DNA of 38,962 nucleotides, taken from assembly GCA_025201365.1 (NCBI GenBank), contig JAIXMF010000107.1:1-38962 (forward strand), read 5' to 3'. The translations under genes and the position numbers were made by a program. Positions 20,608 through 33,190 of this stretch are shown here, in pieces. Numbering within the stretch: the stretch's first letter is position 1; each line of letters starts with the position of its first letter. The notes under the pieces are model-generated. The model was not told where the DNA came from. It made no database searches and saw only the letters and a list, made by a program, of their open reading frames with translations. Origin of the DNA: Syncephalis plumigaleata (Eukaryota; Zoopagomycota; Zoopagomycetes; Zoopagales; Piptocephalidaceae).

Positions 20608-23243
20608 ATGGAAATATTTAAAGCGTTAGGTGCAGGTGCACGTTTCAATAAGAAGCGATTCTCTGAAGATATCAAGTTATTTGAGGCAAGTATTACAAGT
20701 AAATCTATGTAGCATACGCAATTAGCTAATACTACTAAACAAATAACAGCATACACCAACTGCTACATCGACACCTGTCACGAACAATACTAATGAATTA
20801 CTTGAAGAGATTGACTTTTTCAACAATAAACCTGTACCGGGAACACCGACTCGTCGTAATAGACATAGGGATGTTGAGAAAGAAGACGTAATGGAAGTGG
20901 ACGGTACTGAATCTGGTAAGCTTCTCCGTATACTTGTAGTAATAGTAGTAATATTTACTTATACTATGTAGATTATTCTGAAATGGATTCAAATACGACT
21001 AGTATAAAGGTGAAACCATTCCGTACTGAACAAGAGGTGAGTGATAACCATGACTATTACTGCATTGTCATTAACTAATGAATCTATTATTGATTAGGTA
21101 GAAGATTTTCGTATCAAACATCGAATCAAAGTATACGGTACAGATATTCCACGACCATTTCAGACATTCTCTGAAGTTGAACAACAGTAAGACTACTACA
21201 GCAGCATTAGTGTATGACTAATAGTAATCTTGTATTTGTAGATTCAAGATGGAACCATTCCTATTGAATAATCTACGTAGACTAGGATACAAGCAACCAA
21301 CACCTGTTCAAATGCAATGTGCACCTATTACACTTGATGTAAGTACAAAATGAATACTATTATAATATCTATACTTACTATGAATGTATATATACGTACA
21401 GGGTCGTGAATTAATGGCTTGTGCACCTACTGGTAGTGGTAAGACATTATCATTTGTCTTACCAATTCTACAAGATCTATGCAATCCAAAGAAAGTGGGC
21501 TGCCGTGCATTAATCATTTCACCTACTCGTGAATTAGCTCAACAGGTACATATATATATATATATATGCATAAATGCATACATACATGCATGTATTCATC
21601 ATGTCTAACATTGATCATTATAGATTTATAATCACTTTAATGCATTAAGTGTTGGTAAAAAGTTCAAGATTGGTATAATGTCAAGAGTATCGACTAGTCA
21701 ATCAGATGATCCTAAATTACGACAAAAATTTGGTAACTTACTACTAGATAGATAATACAATATCTATTTACTATTATTAACTAACTATTATGTAGATATT
21801 CTTATTAGTACACCATTACGACTTGTGCATGCCATTCAACAAGAACAAATGGATCTAAGCCAGTATGTATATAATATAGTATTATTGTATTAACTAACAA
21901 TTACTATTAATATTGCTGTAATAGAGTAAAGCATTTGATTCTAGATGAAGCTGACAAACTATTGGATTTGGGATTCCTTGAACAAATGGATGAAATATTG
22001 GCAGCGTGTACCTTACCACAATTACAGAAGGCGTTATACAGTGCAACATTACCATCAGGTGTTGAACAATTAGCGCAGACCATTATGAAGGATCCTATTC
22101 GTGTGGTTGTTGGTACCAAGTAAGTGATTACTCATTAACTATAACATATCTCATTACTAATTGATAATATGTGTGTATGTAGAAATGCCGCCACTGAAAC
22201 GATTAAACAACGATTAATCTATGTGGGAGGCGAGGAAGGCAAGATGATTGCTATGCGACAACTTATTCAAGAAGGTCTCAAGCCACCCGTACTCATATTC
22301 GTACAATCGATTGAACGTGCCCGTGAATTGTTTAGCGAGTTAATCTATGATGGCATTAACGTCGAAGTCATTCATTCGGAGCGTACACGTGCTCAGGTAT
22401 ATCTCATTGCTAATAAGCATAGCATAGAATAGATATATATATATATATATAGAGCTAACCTTGATGATATAGCGTGATAATATTGTACAACAATTTAGAG
22501 AGGGTAAAATTTGGGTATTGATTTCTACCGAGTTGATGGCACGCGGTATTGATTTCAAAGGAGTACGCCTTGTTATTAATTATGACTTTCCACAAACTGT
22601 ACAAAGTTACATTCATCGTATTGGTAAGTGATAATAATGATAATGTAAATGAATAGATAACACTAATATGAAATGTATATGTATACAGGTCGTACGGGTC
22701 GTGCAGGTCGTGAAGGTGAAGCCATTACACTATTCACTAATGATGATGTTGATTTTCTACGCAGGTAATTTAATTATTTAACCTGTTTACTATTACAATG
22801 ACTAACTTGTATTATTAGTATTGTTAATGTTATGAAAGAATCTGGATGTGATGTACCTGAATGGATGTTGAAATTAAAGAAGGCATCGTAAGTGATTAGT
22901 AATATTATTATAACAGCCTTATTGTTTATTTACTTATTGATTATGTTACTAGGAAGGATAAACGACATCAATTGCGTAAGGCACCCATAAAGCGTAAAAC
23001 TATTAGTACACGCACATCATACGATAAACGCAAGGCTCATCGTAAACAGTAAGCAGTTTTACATTGTCTTTATTTCATATATATTTATTGTGTATATTTA
23101 GAGAGATGATTGCGGCATCACAACGTAAGAAGGAAGCAACCACTCATACATCGAATAATGCTAGTGAATCAACAGCATCGACATCATCTCAAGTACAAAC
23201 GAGTAAGAAGCGTAAACGCACCAAGACAAACAACTCGAAATAG
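20608..23243 (+). CDS. ROK1: ATP-dependent RNA helicase, ROK1/DDX52 type (DEAD-box)
   Basis: Fifteen exons: 20608-20685, 20751-20916, 20972-21036, 21098-21186, 21242-21338, 21402-21545, 21624-21732, 21796-21862, 21925-22119, 22183-22396, 22473-22623, 22689-22764, 22819-22887, 22953-23048 and 23102-23243. They total 585 residues. Motifs in order are the Q motif (GYKQPTPVQ), motif I (APTGSGKT), Ia (PTRELAQQ), II (LDEAD), III (SAT), IV ([15 protein letters not shown]), V (ARGIDF) and VI ([11 protein letters not shown]). The N-terminus [18 protein letters not shown], with [10 protein letters not shown] after it and a long lysine/arginine-rich tail, matches ROK1/DDX52. That helicase acts in the nucleolus in 18S rRNA and small-subunit maturation. 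Intron 1 is a GC-AG intron. Confidence 0.92.
20686..20750 (+). other. GC-AG intron 1 of ROK1/DDX52
   Basis: The donor is GAG|GCAAGT and the acceptor AACAG. The flanking frames join only with this GC donor; the nearby GT alternatives change the phase. The form AG|GCAAGT matches the strong consensus of GC-AG introns. Confidence 0.8.
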
Positions 23244-23260
23244 AATGAATAAATACAGGC

Positions 23261-23281
23261 TTTTTCCATCCAATTTGCGCA
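23261..23281 (-). repeat. Dispersed 21-bp repeat, copy 2 (3' flank of the Fanzor-like relic)
   Basis: The reverse complement equals bases 11922-11942 exactly. In the minus orientation it lies about 80 bases after the end of the Fanzor-like relic frame, and just past the helicase stop codon on the plus strand. Confidence 0.6.
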
Positions 23282-23362
23282 GTTAGCCATTTGTTGTTAC
23301 GAATAAATAATAGTTATAATAACACTTACGTATTTTGTGGTGTGGCAGCGATAACTCCACGG

Positions 23363-23560
23363 TTAATTTGATTTTCGTTGTTTGGACCCCCGTTGTCCTT
23401 GTCCTTCTTTCTTTGAACGCTTAGAAGGAACGGCACCTCGTTGGAATTGTGTTGGAATACGACTTCCATTACGAAGACTAAGGATAATTTGAATGAAGTT
23501 CAGACATGCAGCCATATCCCGATTCCATAAACGATACTCAATAACTACTTGTAAGTACAT
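23363..23560 (-). mobile_element. Relic of a Fanzor/TnpB-like (IS605 OrfB-like) nuclease C-terminus, copy 1
   Basis: The minus-strand frame encodes YRLWNRDMAACLNFIQII, then LSLRNG and a basic Gln/Lys/Ser-rich end that stops at 23363. The pattern WNRDxxAAxN is the last RuvC block of TnpB and eukaryotic Fanzor proteins, where the Asp of NRD is catalytic. These proteins are RNA-guided DNA nucleases carried by transposons. Only this terminal block is present. I find no RuvC-I, no clear zinc-ribbon cysteines and no long upstream frame, so this is a remnant. It is about 80% similar at DNA level to copy 2 (35950-36110). Confidence 0.55.
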
Positions 23561-24109
23561 GACATGGCAATATCCAACTATACTAGTACACTTGTATCAT
23601 CTACCTTATAGAATTGATGATGATAGTTATCACTATCAATAAATGATCCATTACTAAATACTGAATTGTTATTGTTATCGTGCTATGTCAATTGGCATTT
23701 CTATGGTGATGATGGAGGATAATGATTGGACCACGTCAATTTATATACAATAATGAATGTAGGATTATTATTATTACTATTAGTATTCTTAATCACACAC
23801 ACACATATTCATGTCCCCAACCTTTGATGAAATGACGATATGAATAATGAGAACACATTCTTATCCACACACACACACACACACATCTGCATACACTCTC
23901 AGGAGTTTGAATCTTATTCCTTTTCTTCAGTCATCTCCATATCTTTTTGAACTTTACTTAACATAATCTACGTCTATTATTGGATAGCGTATGGTTACGC
24001 ATACTACTATTGTGGTTTATTATTTCTTTTGACAACTAGCATTCTGGTGAGTATGGTAACTAATGAGTAGACTACGTAGATATTAACGATAGATGTAGCA
24101 TATATCACT

Positions 24110-27100
24110 ATGATAAGCAACAATCCACTTGGTGATACAGTCACTCACAATACGGGTAAGTGTATGAGAGGGGCCTCATTTGTCTCATATACTTGTAGAC
24201 TAACACTTTATGGTTATTGATGTTGTAGCGTCGAAAGCGTCGAAAAAGAAAAAGAAGCGCAAGGGAAAGAAGCAGGGCTCATCCCAAGCGGAATCTAACG
24301 ATATCATTGTATCGTCTACCACTGCCACTGTTATTGACACTGACACGATCGATACGCCATTCTCTCCGAATGAACAGGATATTGAGGAGAGTGTCGAGGA
24401 TACTGCTATGAACGAGCAGGAGGAGGAGACACCGGAGACCGAGGAGTCAACTGGCGGTCCCAGTCAGTCGATGACAACGACGGAAATCGCAACAAGTAAG
24501 GATTAATAAGCGAGTAATGGAATAAAGTAAAAGCATACTTATACTGTCATCATATAGCGTCTATAGTGGAAACAGTTGCTGATAGTAATGGTAAGTTGAA
24601 TGAATAGGATGAACAAAGGTGAGGATTAACCAAGATATTCACATTATTAGATACTACAATGGTGGAGACCGCATCTACTGCAACTACTACTGCAACTACT
24701 ATTATTACATCATTACCTGTTACAGACCCGGTTATTACATCGACAACAGAGGCAGTAACTGAAGAAGTGGATGTGGTTACTACGACAGATACCACTGATA
24801 CAATTGCTTGGACATCGTCTACCGATCATTTGTTGACATCGAATAGTGCGACTGCTATGGAAATAGGTGCACCATGGGATGATCCTATACTATCAACCAT
24901 TGATGATAGTATAGTGGAGAACAAGGAGGAGCAAGTGAAACAGGAAATAGATACTACTATGTCGTCAGCAGAAGTAAATACCGTAGAAACTAGTACGGAA
25001 ATGACAACCACTATAACTACAGTTACGGAAGCAATAGTAATGTCTACTTCTACTATTGAGAACTCGTTGGATACAGCGGTAGAACAGCAAACAATAGTAA
25101 CTGAGCAGCCTGTTTTGACAACTGAACAACAACAACAACAACAACAACAACAGCCTACATCAGAAGCGGTAACCACCGATGCATTGTTTTCTAGTACAGT
25201 ACCGGATTTCATCACCACCACCACTACTACTACTGATAGTTCCACTGTATTTGATGATTTATTTGCAGCATCTAATACACCACTCATTGACGATAATGAT
25301 CCATTTGCAACATCTGTACCTGATCTATCCGTGAATACAACTGAAATCAATACAACTACATGGTCTAACTCTACAAATCAAGAGCAAATCTCGGTAGAAT
25401 CGAAAATGGACGCGTTACCCGATGTAACTACACCGCGTGTAATACTCAAGGAAGATGCAGCGACAGATTACACGGATGCATTGTTTGCAGCACCTGCAAC
25501 AGCAAATGATGATGTAAGTCAATTGTTCTCTGGTCAAAATACAGATTTATTTGCAACAAACGATGAGGTGAATCAACTATTCTCGGGGCAGGATACCGAT
25601 TTGATTGGAACATCACCTGCAACAGTGCCTGCATCTGCACCTGCAACAGCAAATGACGATGTAAGTCAATTGTTCTCCGGGCAAGATGTAGATTTATTCG
25701 ATCAATTGGGCACGAGTAATACGACAAGTAGCATATCAACAGAGCAAACGGAATCTAGTTCGTCCAAACAAGCTGATATATGGGCTGCATTATCGCGTGA
25801 TTATGAAGATGATGGATATGACATGGTAGAATCATATCCTACCTCGGATACTACTACTGCTGCTCCTTCTGTTGTTACTACTGCTACTGCTAATACAACA
25901 ACGAGCACGGTACAATCACAGCAAACGTATACGGCAGCACAAACCACATCGACAGCCACAGTGAATACATCTTATGGTTACTACGCCAATACAGCCACCA
26001 ATTATTACGCATCAAATGCAAATAATTACTCGTATCCCAACTATCCTGGATATTCGAATCCAAATGCATCTACTACTGCCACTGTTAGTTCTGCTGCCAC
26101 AACCACGACTGATACGAGTTTCGCCTATGATGGTCCACCCGAGTTATATACAAAGAAGAAAACACGACCTGCTGCTGCTGCTGCTGCTACTGTACCAACC
26201 AACTATTATTCTAGTCCCTATGCAAATCCCACTATGGCCACATCCTATCCAGCAACGTCTATGCCAGGTATATCCATGCCTCCTAGTGCAATTGGCAATG
26301 CAACTACGGGTGTTTCTTCTTCCACTACTGCTGCTACTGGTGCTGCAGCTACTGGTACTCCCGATGATTATGCCTATGATGGACCACCAATGGATTTCTT
26401 TAAGAAAACAGCACCATCATCACGTCGACATACACAATCACAGCAACAACTACAACAGCAGCAAACATATGGTGCCAGTTCACATTCAGCTTATGGTAAT
26501 ACCGGCTATGCCAACTATGCCAATACATCTACGGGATCTTATAGCACATCCACCGTAGCTATACCTAACGAGTCCAGCACTAATTATACTGCCACCGTAC
26601 CTATGCCCAGTCAGACCAATTCGATATATTCCACTCATTCCGGATCTAGTTATGACCAGAATATCATGGGCCATACAGCTCCTACTGCGGTACAATCCAC
26701 CGAATATCCCACTGCATCTAATCAACAATACCCGCCATCACAAGCAACAGCAGCAGCACCAACATCCTCCCAATCTAATCAAGCATACGCATATCAAAGT
26801 AATGCTACTGCTCCATATGAGGTACACGCTACCAATACTGCCTATAGTGGACAAACAACGGCAACCGATAAGGATACGCAATACGCCATGACATCGAGTG
26901 TATCCTATAATGCAACGAGTGCACCACCAATGGATCAAACTTATCCGGTATATCAAGAACATGGCCATAATACTACCGTGCATTCCGTACAACAAAATGC
27001 TCAATTGATGGAACCTCCCACATCAACATCATCTTATTCAACGAATCAAATGACGCATCAAGAGAATACAACTGAGATGAGCAATCAACAACCAGTAGCA

Positions 27101-30100
27101 TCAAGTCAGTCATATGAATATCCAGTTCAATCATCATCGAATACAGTGGATACAACTCATACAGCTGATTATAACTATGAGAATACTGCTCAACCAGCAA
27201 CAACCACATCAGCTGCAACAACTGATACGACAACTGATACACCGGTAGCATCAACTGAATATCCCGGTTGGACATATGATTATACGACACAACAATGGAT
27301 TCCATCAGTAGATCAAAATGCTTATTCAGGATATCGATTTGATGCAACATTGAATCAATGGGTTGCTGATACAACATCAACAGAGACCACGTCCAATACT
27401 GAATTGCCCACTCAACAGCAATCCACAGCACATGATGATGTGTCATATACTGCAGTCACCACTACGGCAGTTACATCAGTCGAGGATGTACCCGCTACAA
27501 CCTTTGATATGAATACGCAACCTGCTAATCAGTATGATACAATGTCACCAGATCAATCATCATTACCATCTAGGATAGAAGCATCAGATGATCTAGACGA
27601 TTTAGTGTTTGGCAATAGTTCAAGTGCAACCGCGCCTACACCATCCAATATGTCGACATTTGAGACTATCAGTGCAGAACAGGCCAATTCTGTAGCATCT
27701 CTACCGGAAGATACTGAACAGCCACCGGTGTCATGGTCGGGTGCTTGGTCCGATGTCCGTAGTCCATCACGCGCCGATACAGTTGCCACTAATCAATCGG
27801 TAGTGGATGTGGCAAATCAAGGATGGGATATGGAGGATGTCGATCAGAGTCGATCGGCCAGCGTGATATCCAATAGAACACATCCAGATCGTCGTTATTC
27901 GCAATACTCTTATAGTACGGAAATGGTGACACAATCAATGTACGGCAGTGAATTCTCCTCAGTAGCCGCTTATAGTCGTCCACCGGGTGATCAATCAGCT
28001 GTACCCGAGGAAGATGACAATGCGTATGGCATGACACGTAGTGTACAATTAGATAGCTATAATAATGATGGTCTACTACTATATCATCATGATATGACGG
28101 CATCTACCACTAGTGCTGTAACAGCGATTGAATACACTCATACAGATGCTAATCGAACGACGCAACCCACTGGATCAGATATACTAATGGATCCGGCACA
28201 ACGACCTGCATGCCCGCTTGTCTCATTTGGATTTGGTGGTAAGTGTGCAATACTACGTTGTTGTGTGTATGACAAGTTTAACTTATTATGACATTGAATA
28301 GGTCGTATGGTGGTGATGTTCCCTCGAGCAGTTCAACGATTTGGTGCTGATCAAACTTCGCCCATTACTAAGGTTGTCCCGGGACCTGTACTCGTGTCAA
28401 CATTACGCGATCATTGTCCGGCCATTGACGAGGATCAGTCATCGGAAGTGTTGGCACCTTTACTGCATGATACACGACAGAATAGCAAGAATAAGAAGAA
28501 GGAGATTCTCGCAATGATAGATGAGAAATTGGCAACATTAGAAAATAATGAATACACTAATGTTTCACAATCGAGTGTACAATCACGTCAAGGACATCGT
28601 CTATTATGGTATCTGCTTCGTTTATTATGTGAACATGATGGTACTGCACCTGGCAGGTAAGTAGACATTGCATTATTATTGTACCATTATAATAATAATA
28701 ACATGATTATCATTAGTGGTAATGAATCCATTGATCAGACATTCTGTCAACAATTACATTTGGGTGCTGTCAAGGAGGATGTATTCACTGAAGTGGCTGC
28801 ACCACTGCCAATGGCATCACCTCAGAAATTGAGTGATATCGAGTATATGTTATTACGTGGTGATCGAGCAGCAGCCGTTGATCTAGCCATAGAACATAAA
28901 TTATGGCCACACGCTCTTATGATTGCCAGTTGTGTGGGGAAGGATACGTGGAAGACTACCGTACAACAATTTATGATGGATCAATTGGGTGATGCAGCCT
29001 CGACGGCAGCACTTCGTGTATTATACGGTCTATTAGCCGGTCAGGGTCGTGATGCAGGTAAGTTAATCATACTAGATTAGTAGTAATAAACTAATCTTGA
29101 TCGATTGCTAGTTGAACACGTCATTTACGGTAGCAATAATAATGCTGAAGAGTTCACTACTGCTGCTGAACTAACAGCTGGATCTGGATCAACCACCGTT
29201 TGGACACCCGGTCAGACGGGACAAGCACCACCCATGGACTTGTCACGTTGGCAATCCATTCTTTGTATGATGATCGCCAATCGTACACCAGGTGATCAAC
29301 AAGCATTGGCAGCTTTAGGTGATGCACTACGTAAAGCAAATTGTATTGAGGCAGCTCATGTCTGGTGAGTAATGCTGTCTATATAACAATCTAGCCTTCC
29401 TTACTAATCATCATTGTAGCTATTTACTATCACCACAAGTGTCCATTATGAATGGTCTAGGTACTAGTGCGCGTATTGTACTACTAGGTGTTGATCATCA
29501 ACATCAATCTAATTTCTACAAGAGTACTGAAGCACTTCGCATGTCAGAAATACTTGAATTTGCACTATCATTACGTAATACCACTGCTGCTACTGCTACT
29601 GCTGCTACTGCTAATACAAGTGGCTCTAATGGATTCCCACATTTACAAGCGTACAAGTTGGCGCATGTTTGGACACTCATCGATGCAGGTCATCTTGGTG
29701 AGGCATTACGGTAAGTAGCAATGACTACACATCATGGAATAATACAATTAACTTATCATCAATGACTAGTTATTGTGAAGCGATAGCAGCTTGTGTCAAG
29801 GCATACGCTAAGGGATCACCCTACTTCCATACATGTTTTATGCAACAATTACAAATAGTCAATCAGCGTATTGTCATATCCACTGGTGGTAACTTGTAAG
29901 TAGTAGCAGTAGTAGCAATGCTACATTGACTAATTACTCATTTATTATAGGAATTCGATTGCTGCTGATGCTGCTGCCTCATGGCTATCGAAACTACCCA
30001 AACCTACATTGGGCTCGTTAATGAACGCCATTGATAATGGGTTGAACAAGTTTATTGCGGGTGATGAGGAGACAACAGCAAGTATTAATACATCTACTAA

Positions 30101-31668
30101 GGAGTCGGGTCCATTTGCCACTAGTGGACAATTCCATAGTACACCTGCTTCACCTTCAATGATGCCATTACGTAGTGCATCGGCAGATGTAGCAGTCTAC
30201 AATCAACAGAGTTACTATGGTAGTGGTGGTGATGCACGTAGTCGTCGTAGTTCACAGGGTAGTAGTACAGGCTACACCGGTGGTCACACAATCATGTATC
30301 GATCGAGTACTGTGGGACAGCCATTACCCGCACATACCGGTCGTTATCAAGCAACTACACATTCACCACTGGTAGGCACCACCAATGCACCAACTATGGA
30401 TCAACGCTCGACCACGTATCCATTCTATAATACCAGTGCAACGAATATCGGTAGTGATAATGGTATGACACCTAGTTTAGAAACTACTCAAGAGGAGGAT
30501 TCATTGGATGGCACGACCACACCTGCTTGGTATAATAATACAAGTGTCACTAATGAACTAGCAACATCTACTACTACCGCCACAACATCATCAGTACCAT
30601 TCTACAATAATAGTGATACGTCCACTTTGTCAACAAAACCTACATTCTATTCGAGTGCCAATGCAGAAGTACCTTCATGGTGGAATGCCACTGCAACCTC
30701 CATCGATACAACAACAACAACAACAACAACAAATACACAGAGTGATCATCTAGGTAATACGCAATCGATGACAGAGGAACATTCAACACAGCAACAGTCA
30801 ACATCATCCTACTATGCAAATAACAGCAACAATAACAATAATAGCAATCAGTTTGATGCTAACGATGATGATGATGATGACTTTGGTTTGGGTAATAATG
30901 CACTACGAAAGAAGGCACCCGCTGAAACGACATCTAATGAAGCATCGAACCACGCCAATAAATCTGATGGATATCAATCTAAATCGAATGGATCAGCACC
31001 AACTGAATCTAGTGCTGCACCAGCATCAAAATCTACCCAAGAGAATGATAAGACAGATGGTGAAAAGAAAGGCAGTAAGTTGACTAATACAAATAATCAA
31101 TAAGCATATTCTAATCATAATCATAATCTACTAGGCTGGTCTATCTGGGGATTATTCCGTCCTGGTAGTACGGGTGGTGTTAAACAAGCGAAATTAGGAG
31201 AAGAGAACGAGTTCTACTATGACGCTGAGTTGAAACGTTGGGTCAATCGAAAGGTAATTAATAAGCGTGTTCATTGTTATTACACAATTTATTAATACGA
31301 TATTTTATTTGTATGATTAGGCGGGTGCTGCTGCTACTGCTCCTCCCCCACCACCTCCACCTCCACCTATGGCATCATCGGCATCGGCACCATCTACACG
31401 TTTCGGTACACCAGCAACAGGTCCTCCACCACCACCTCCAACAGGTCCACCAGCCATTCCCTCTAATATCATGTCATCACCCTCTCAAGCTAGTAATACA
31501 AGTAGTATTGGTAATGGTCCACCACCAGCATTAGATGCATCTGCTACTCCCCCTCCATCTCTCCCCTCAATGCCATTATCAGGATCATTGTCATCTGGTA
31601 CTGCAGGTGGCAAGAAGAAACGCGGTGCACGTAGTCGTTATGTTGATATTATGGCACAAAATCAATAA
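24110..31668 (+). CDS. SEC16: COPII coat assembly scaffold SEC16
   Basis: Twelve exons: 24110-24155, 24229-24495, 24558-24590, 24651-28238, 28302-28656, 28717-29057, 29112-29364, 29420-29710, 29770-29895, 29951-31074, 31135-31253 and 31321-31668. They give 2296 residues. SEC16 organises COPII budding at ER exit sites and binds Sec13 and other coat parts. Residues 1-1300 are disordered: Lys-rich near the start, then Thr/Ser/Gln/Asn-rich with a poly-Gln run and repeats. The central conserved domain starts near 1300 (CPLVSFGFGGRMVVMFP, LLRGDRAAAVDLAIEHKLWPHAL, WQSILCMMIANR, ALGDALRKANCIEAAHVCYLL). Near residue 2145 is the C-terminal motif KAKLGEENEFYYDAELKRW form (here QAKLGEENEFYYD), then Pro-rich sequence ending SRYVDIM. 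An ATG at 24210 inside intron 1 is an alternative start. Confidence 0.92.
25503..25705 (+). repeat. Three-fold internal repeat in SEC16
   Basis: The encoded unit NDDVSQLFSGQNTDLF recurs as NDEVNQLFSGQDTDLI and NDDVSQLFSGQDVDLF within about 65 residues. Copies one and three keep near-identical codons, which suggests recent duplication. An upstream unit of related shape (DDLFAASNTPLIDDNDPFA) may be an older relative. Confidence 0.75.
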
Positions 31669-31965
31669 GTGTCATTATTATTATCTATTATTCATTACAC
31701 TATTATCGATTGTTTTGATTTAAAATAAACTCATGTTATTATATTTGTTCTTTTATATAATTCTCTAGTATAATTGATCTTTTTAGCCTATATACGATTC
31801 AATGATCATGAATGGCTAATGAACATGACTACAAATCAATTAAGTGGTAGTAGTGGTAGTTGTAGTAGTAATAGTAGTCTTTCGATACAAAGTGTAAAAA
31901 AAACACGATTAGAAATAATGGAAACCAAATATTATCCACCTATTTTCTCGCCTCTAGTTCATCGA
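31669..31965. other. Convergent 3' intergenic region between SEC16 and the Mso1-like gene
   Basis: About 300 bp between two convergent stop codons. AAAATAAA near 31721 may be the SEC16 poly(A) signal on the plus strand. No gene is seen; the frame 31774-32052 overlaps the real minus-strand gene and is a shadow. Confidence 0.4.
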
Positions 31966-33190
31966 TTATTCGTCATTGAAGAAGGCACCAGCATCTCGAC
32001 GTACATTGGTGACACGCGGTCGAGCAGCACGTCTCGAGGGTGCCTGTGGTAATGAGCCACTAGATGCACGCGAGTATTTGGCATCACCGAGTGCCGGCGA
32101 GTCATAGCCTGCTTGTTGCGGTGAACGTAACGACTGACCATAACCTGCTGAATTGCTGCTGCTGCTGCCTCCATCTTGACTGTGTCGAGAGGTGTGACCA
32201 TAAGAAGCGGGTGCACCAGGTGATTGTGCCATCACTTGACTATGATTATTAGAGAATACGGAGCTGTTCGTTGATATGGGTCGTTCTCGTTGTCTATCCG
32301 CAAATGGATGGTATAACTCGGGTGGTGGTCGAGTTAACCAACCAGGTAATTGAGCATCTGGATATCGTTCACGATAGTACGATTTTAGCAATCGTGTTAC
32401 ATGCGATTCGCCTTCGTAATCCGATGTATCCGAATCTAGTATACGTTATGTATACATTAGACATGAATAATAAATTGCGTATTTATTGACATATATATGT
32501 ATACATACCAGGTTCGTCGAATTTTTCATTATCTGCATTGCCTCCCATTAGCTTGCCCCATAGTTTCTTACCGGAACTAGTCGATTGTGGTGGACCTGCA
32601 TCGCTTGCATCATCATCGCCTAATAATAATGTGTATTGCTATTATTATTACTATTACTATTACTATTACTATTTGCTAGTGTTATACTAACCGCGTTCTG
32701 ATCCACTAGCATCTGATGTATCTGTATTCCAATTGGTGGCAGCACGGAATTTACCCCATATTGAAGTGTTGCCACTATTGCCGCTAATTGGGTTGCCATT
32801 CTCATCTTCAACACTACTACCAGGAGCAGTTTGACCAGAGGAATTCGGTGCAGACTGTCCTGCTAGTCGCGTCCATCGACCGGCACCCGCTCTCAATGAA
32901 CTAGTACCGCCGGTAGTGCTAGTGCCGCTGCCGCCACTCGCGGATGAGGGAGCAGTACGCGCGGCATATCGTCCACCGGTATTGGAACGTGCCGATAGAC
33001 CGGGTCGTGGTGGGGCCAACGAAGGTGGTGCCAGTGAATGTGTACTATGAGCACTATCGCGCGACGTAGCCGGTAAAGGTGGTGCATCTGTCTCGTTACA
33101 ACGATGTCGCGTTGGATACATGCCGACATCTTGACCGCAATCTTTACACAATACCGCTACTTTAGATACACGATAGTCTGGCGCAGCCAT
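31966..33190 (-). CDS. Fungal-type Cys/His-motif protein with Mso1-like Sec1-binding region
   Basis: Three exons read leftwards: 33190-32692, 32619-32509 and 32435-31966. They give 359 residues ending in TAA at 31966. The N-terminus carries CKDCGQDVGMYPTRHRC, a compact putative zinc-binding motif. The middle is Ser/Gly/Pro-rich with TSIWGKFRAATNW and KKLWGKLMGG. Residues about 213-235 (HVTRLLKSYYRERYPD, then LPGWL) look like the helical Sec1-binding region of yeast Mso1, which helps exocytic SNARE assembly at the plasma membrane. The rest is disordered. The first intron has a GTTAGT donor. The Mso1 assignment rests on short motifs recalled from the family and is tentative. The Cys/His motif has no known role that I can name. 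Confidence 0.6.

Larger units (their letters stand above)
23244..24109. other. Intergenic region with Fanzor-like relic and SEC16 promoter
   Basis: This contains the helicase 3' flank, the 21-bp repeat copy 2 (23261-23281) and a minus-strand Fanzor/TnpB-like relic (23363-23560). It also holds CA microsatellites near 23796 and 23870-23884 and T-rich sequence before the SEC16 ATG. No intact gene is seen. Confidence 0.5.

Noticed and set aside
24826-25350. Minus-strand 174-codon frame with Val and Cys runs
   Set aside because: It is the complement of the ACT/ACA and CAA repeats in SEC16, with no independent support.
25974-27446. Long alternate-frame openings inside SEC16 on both strands
   Set aside because: They are shadows of the low-complexity Thr/Gln/Asn codons of the real gene.
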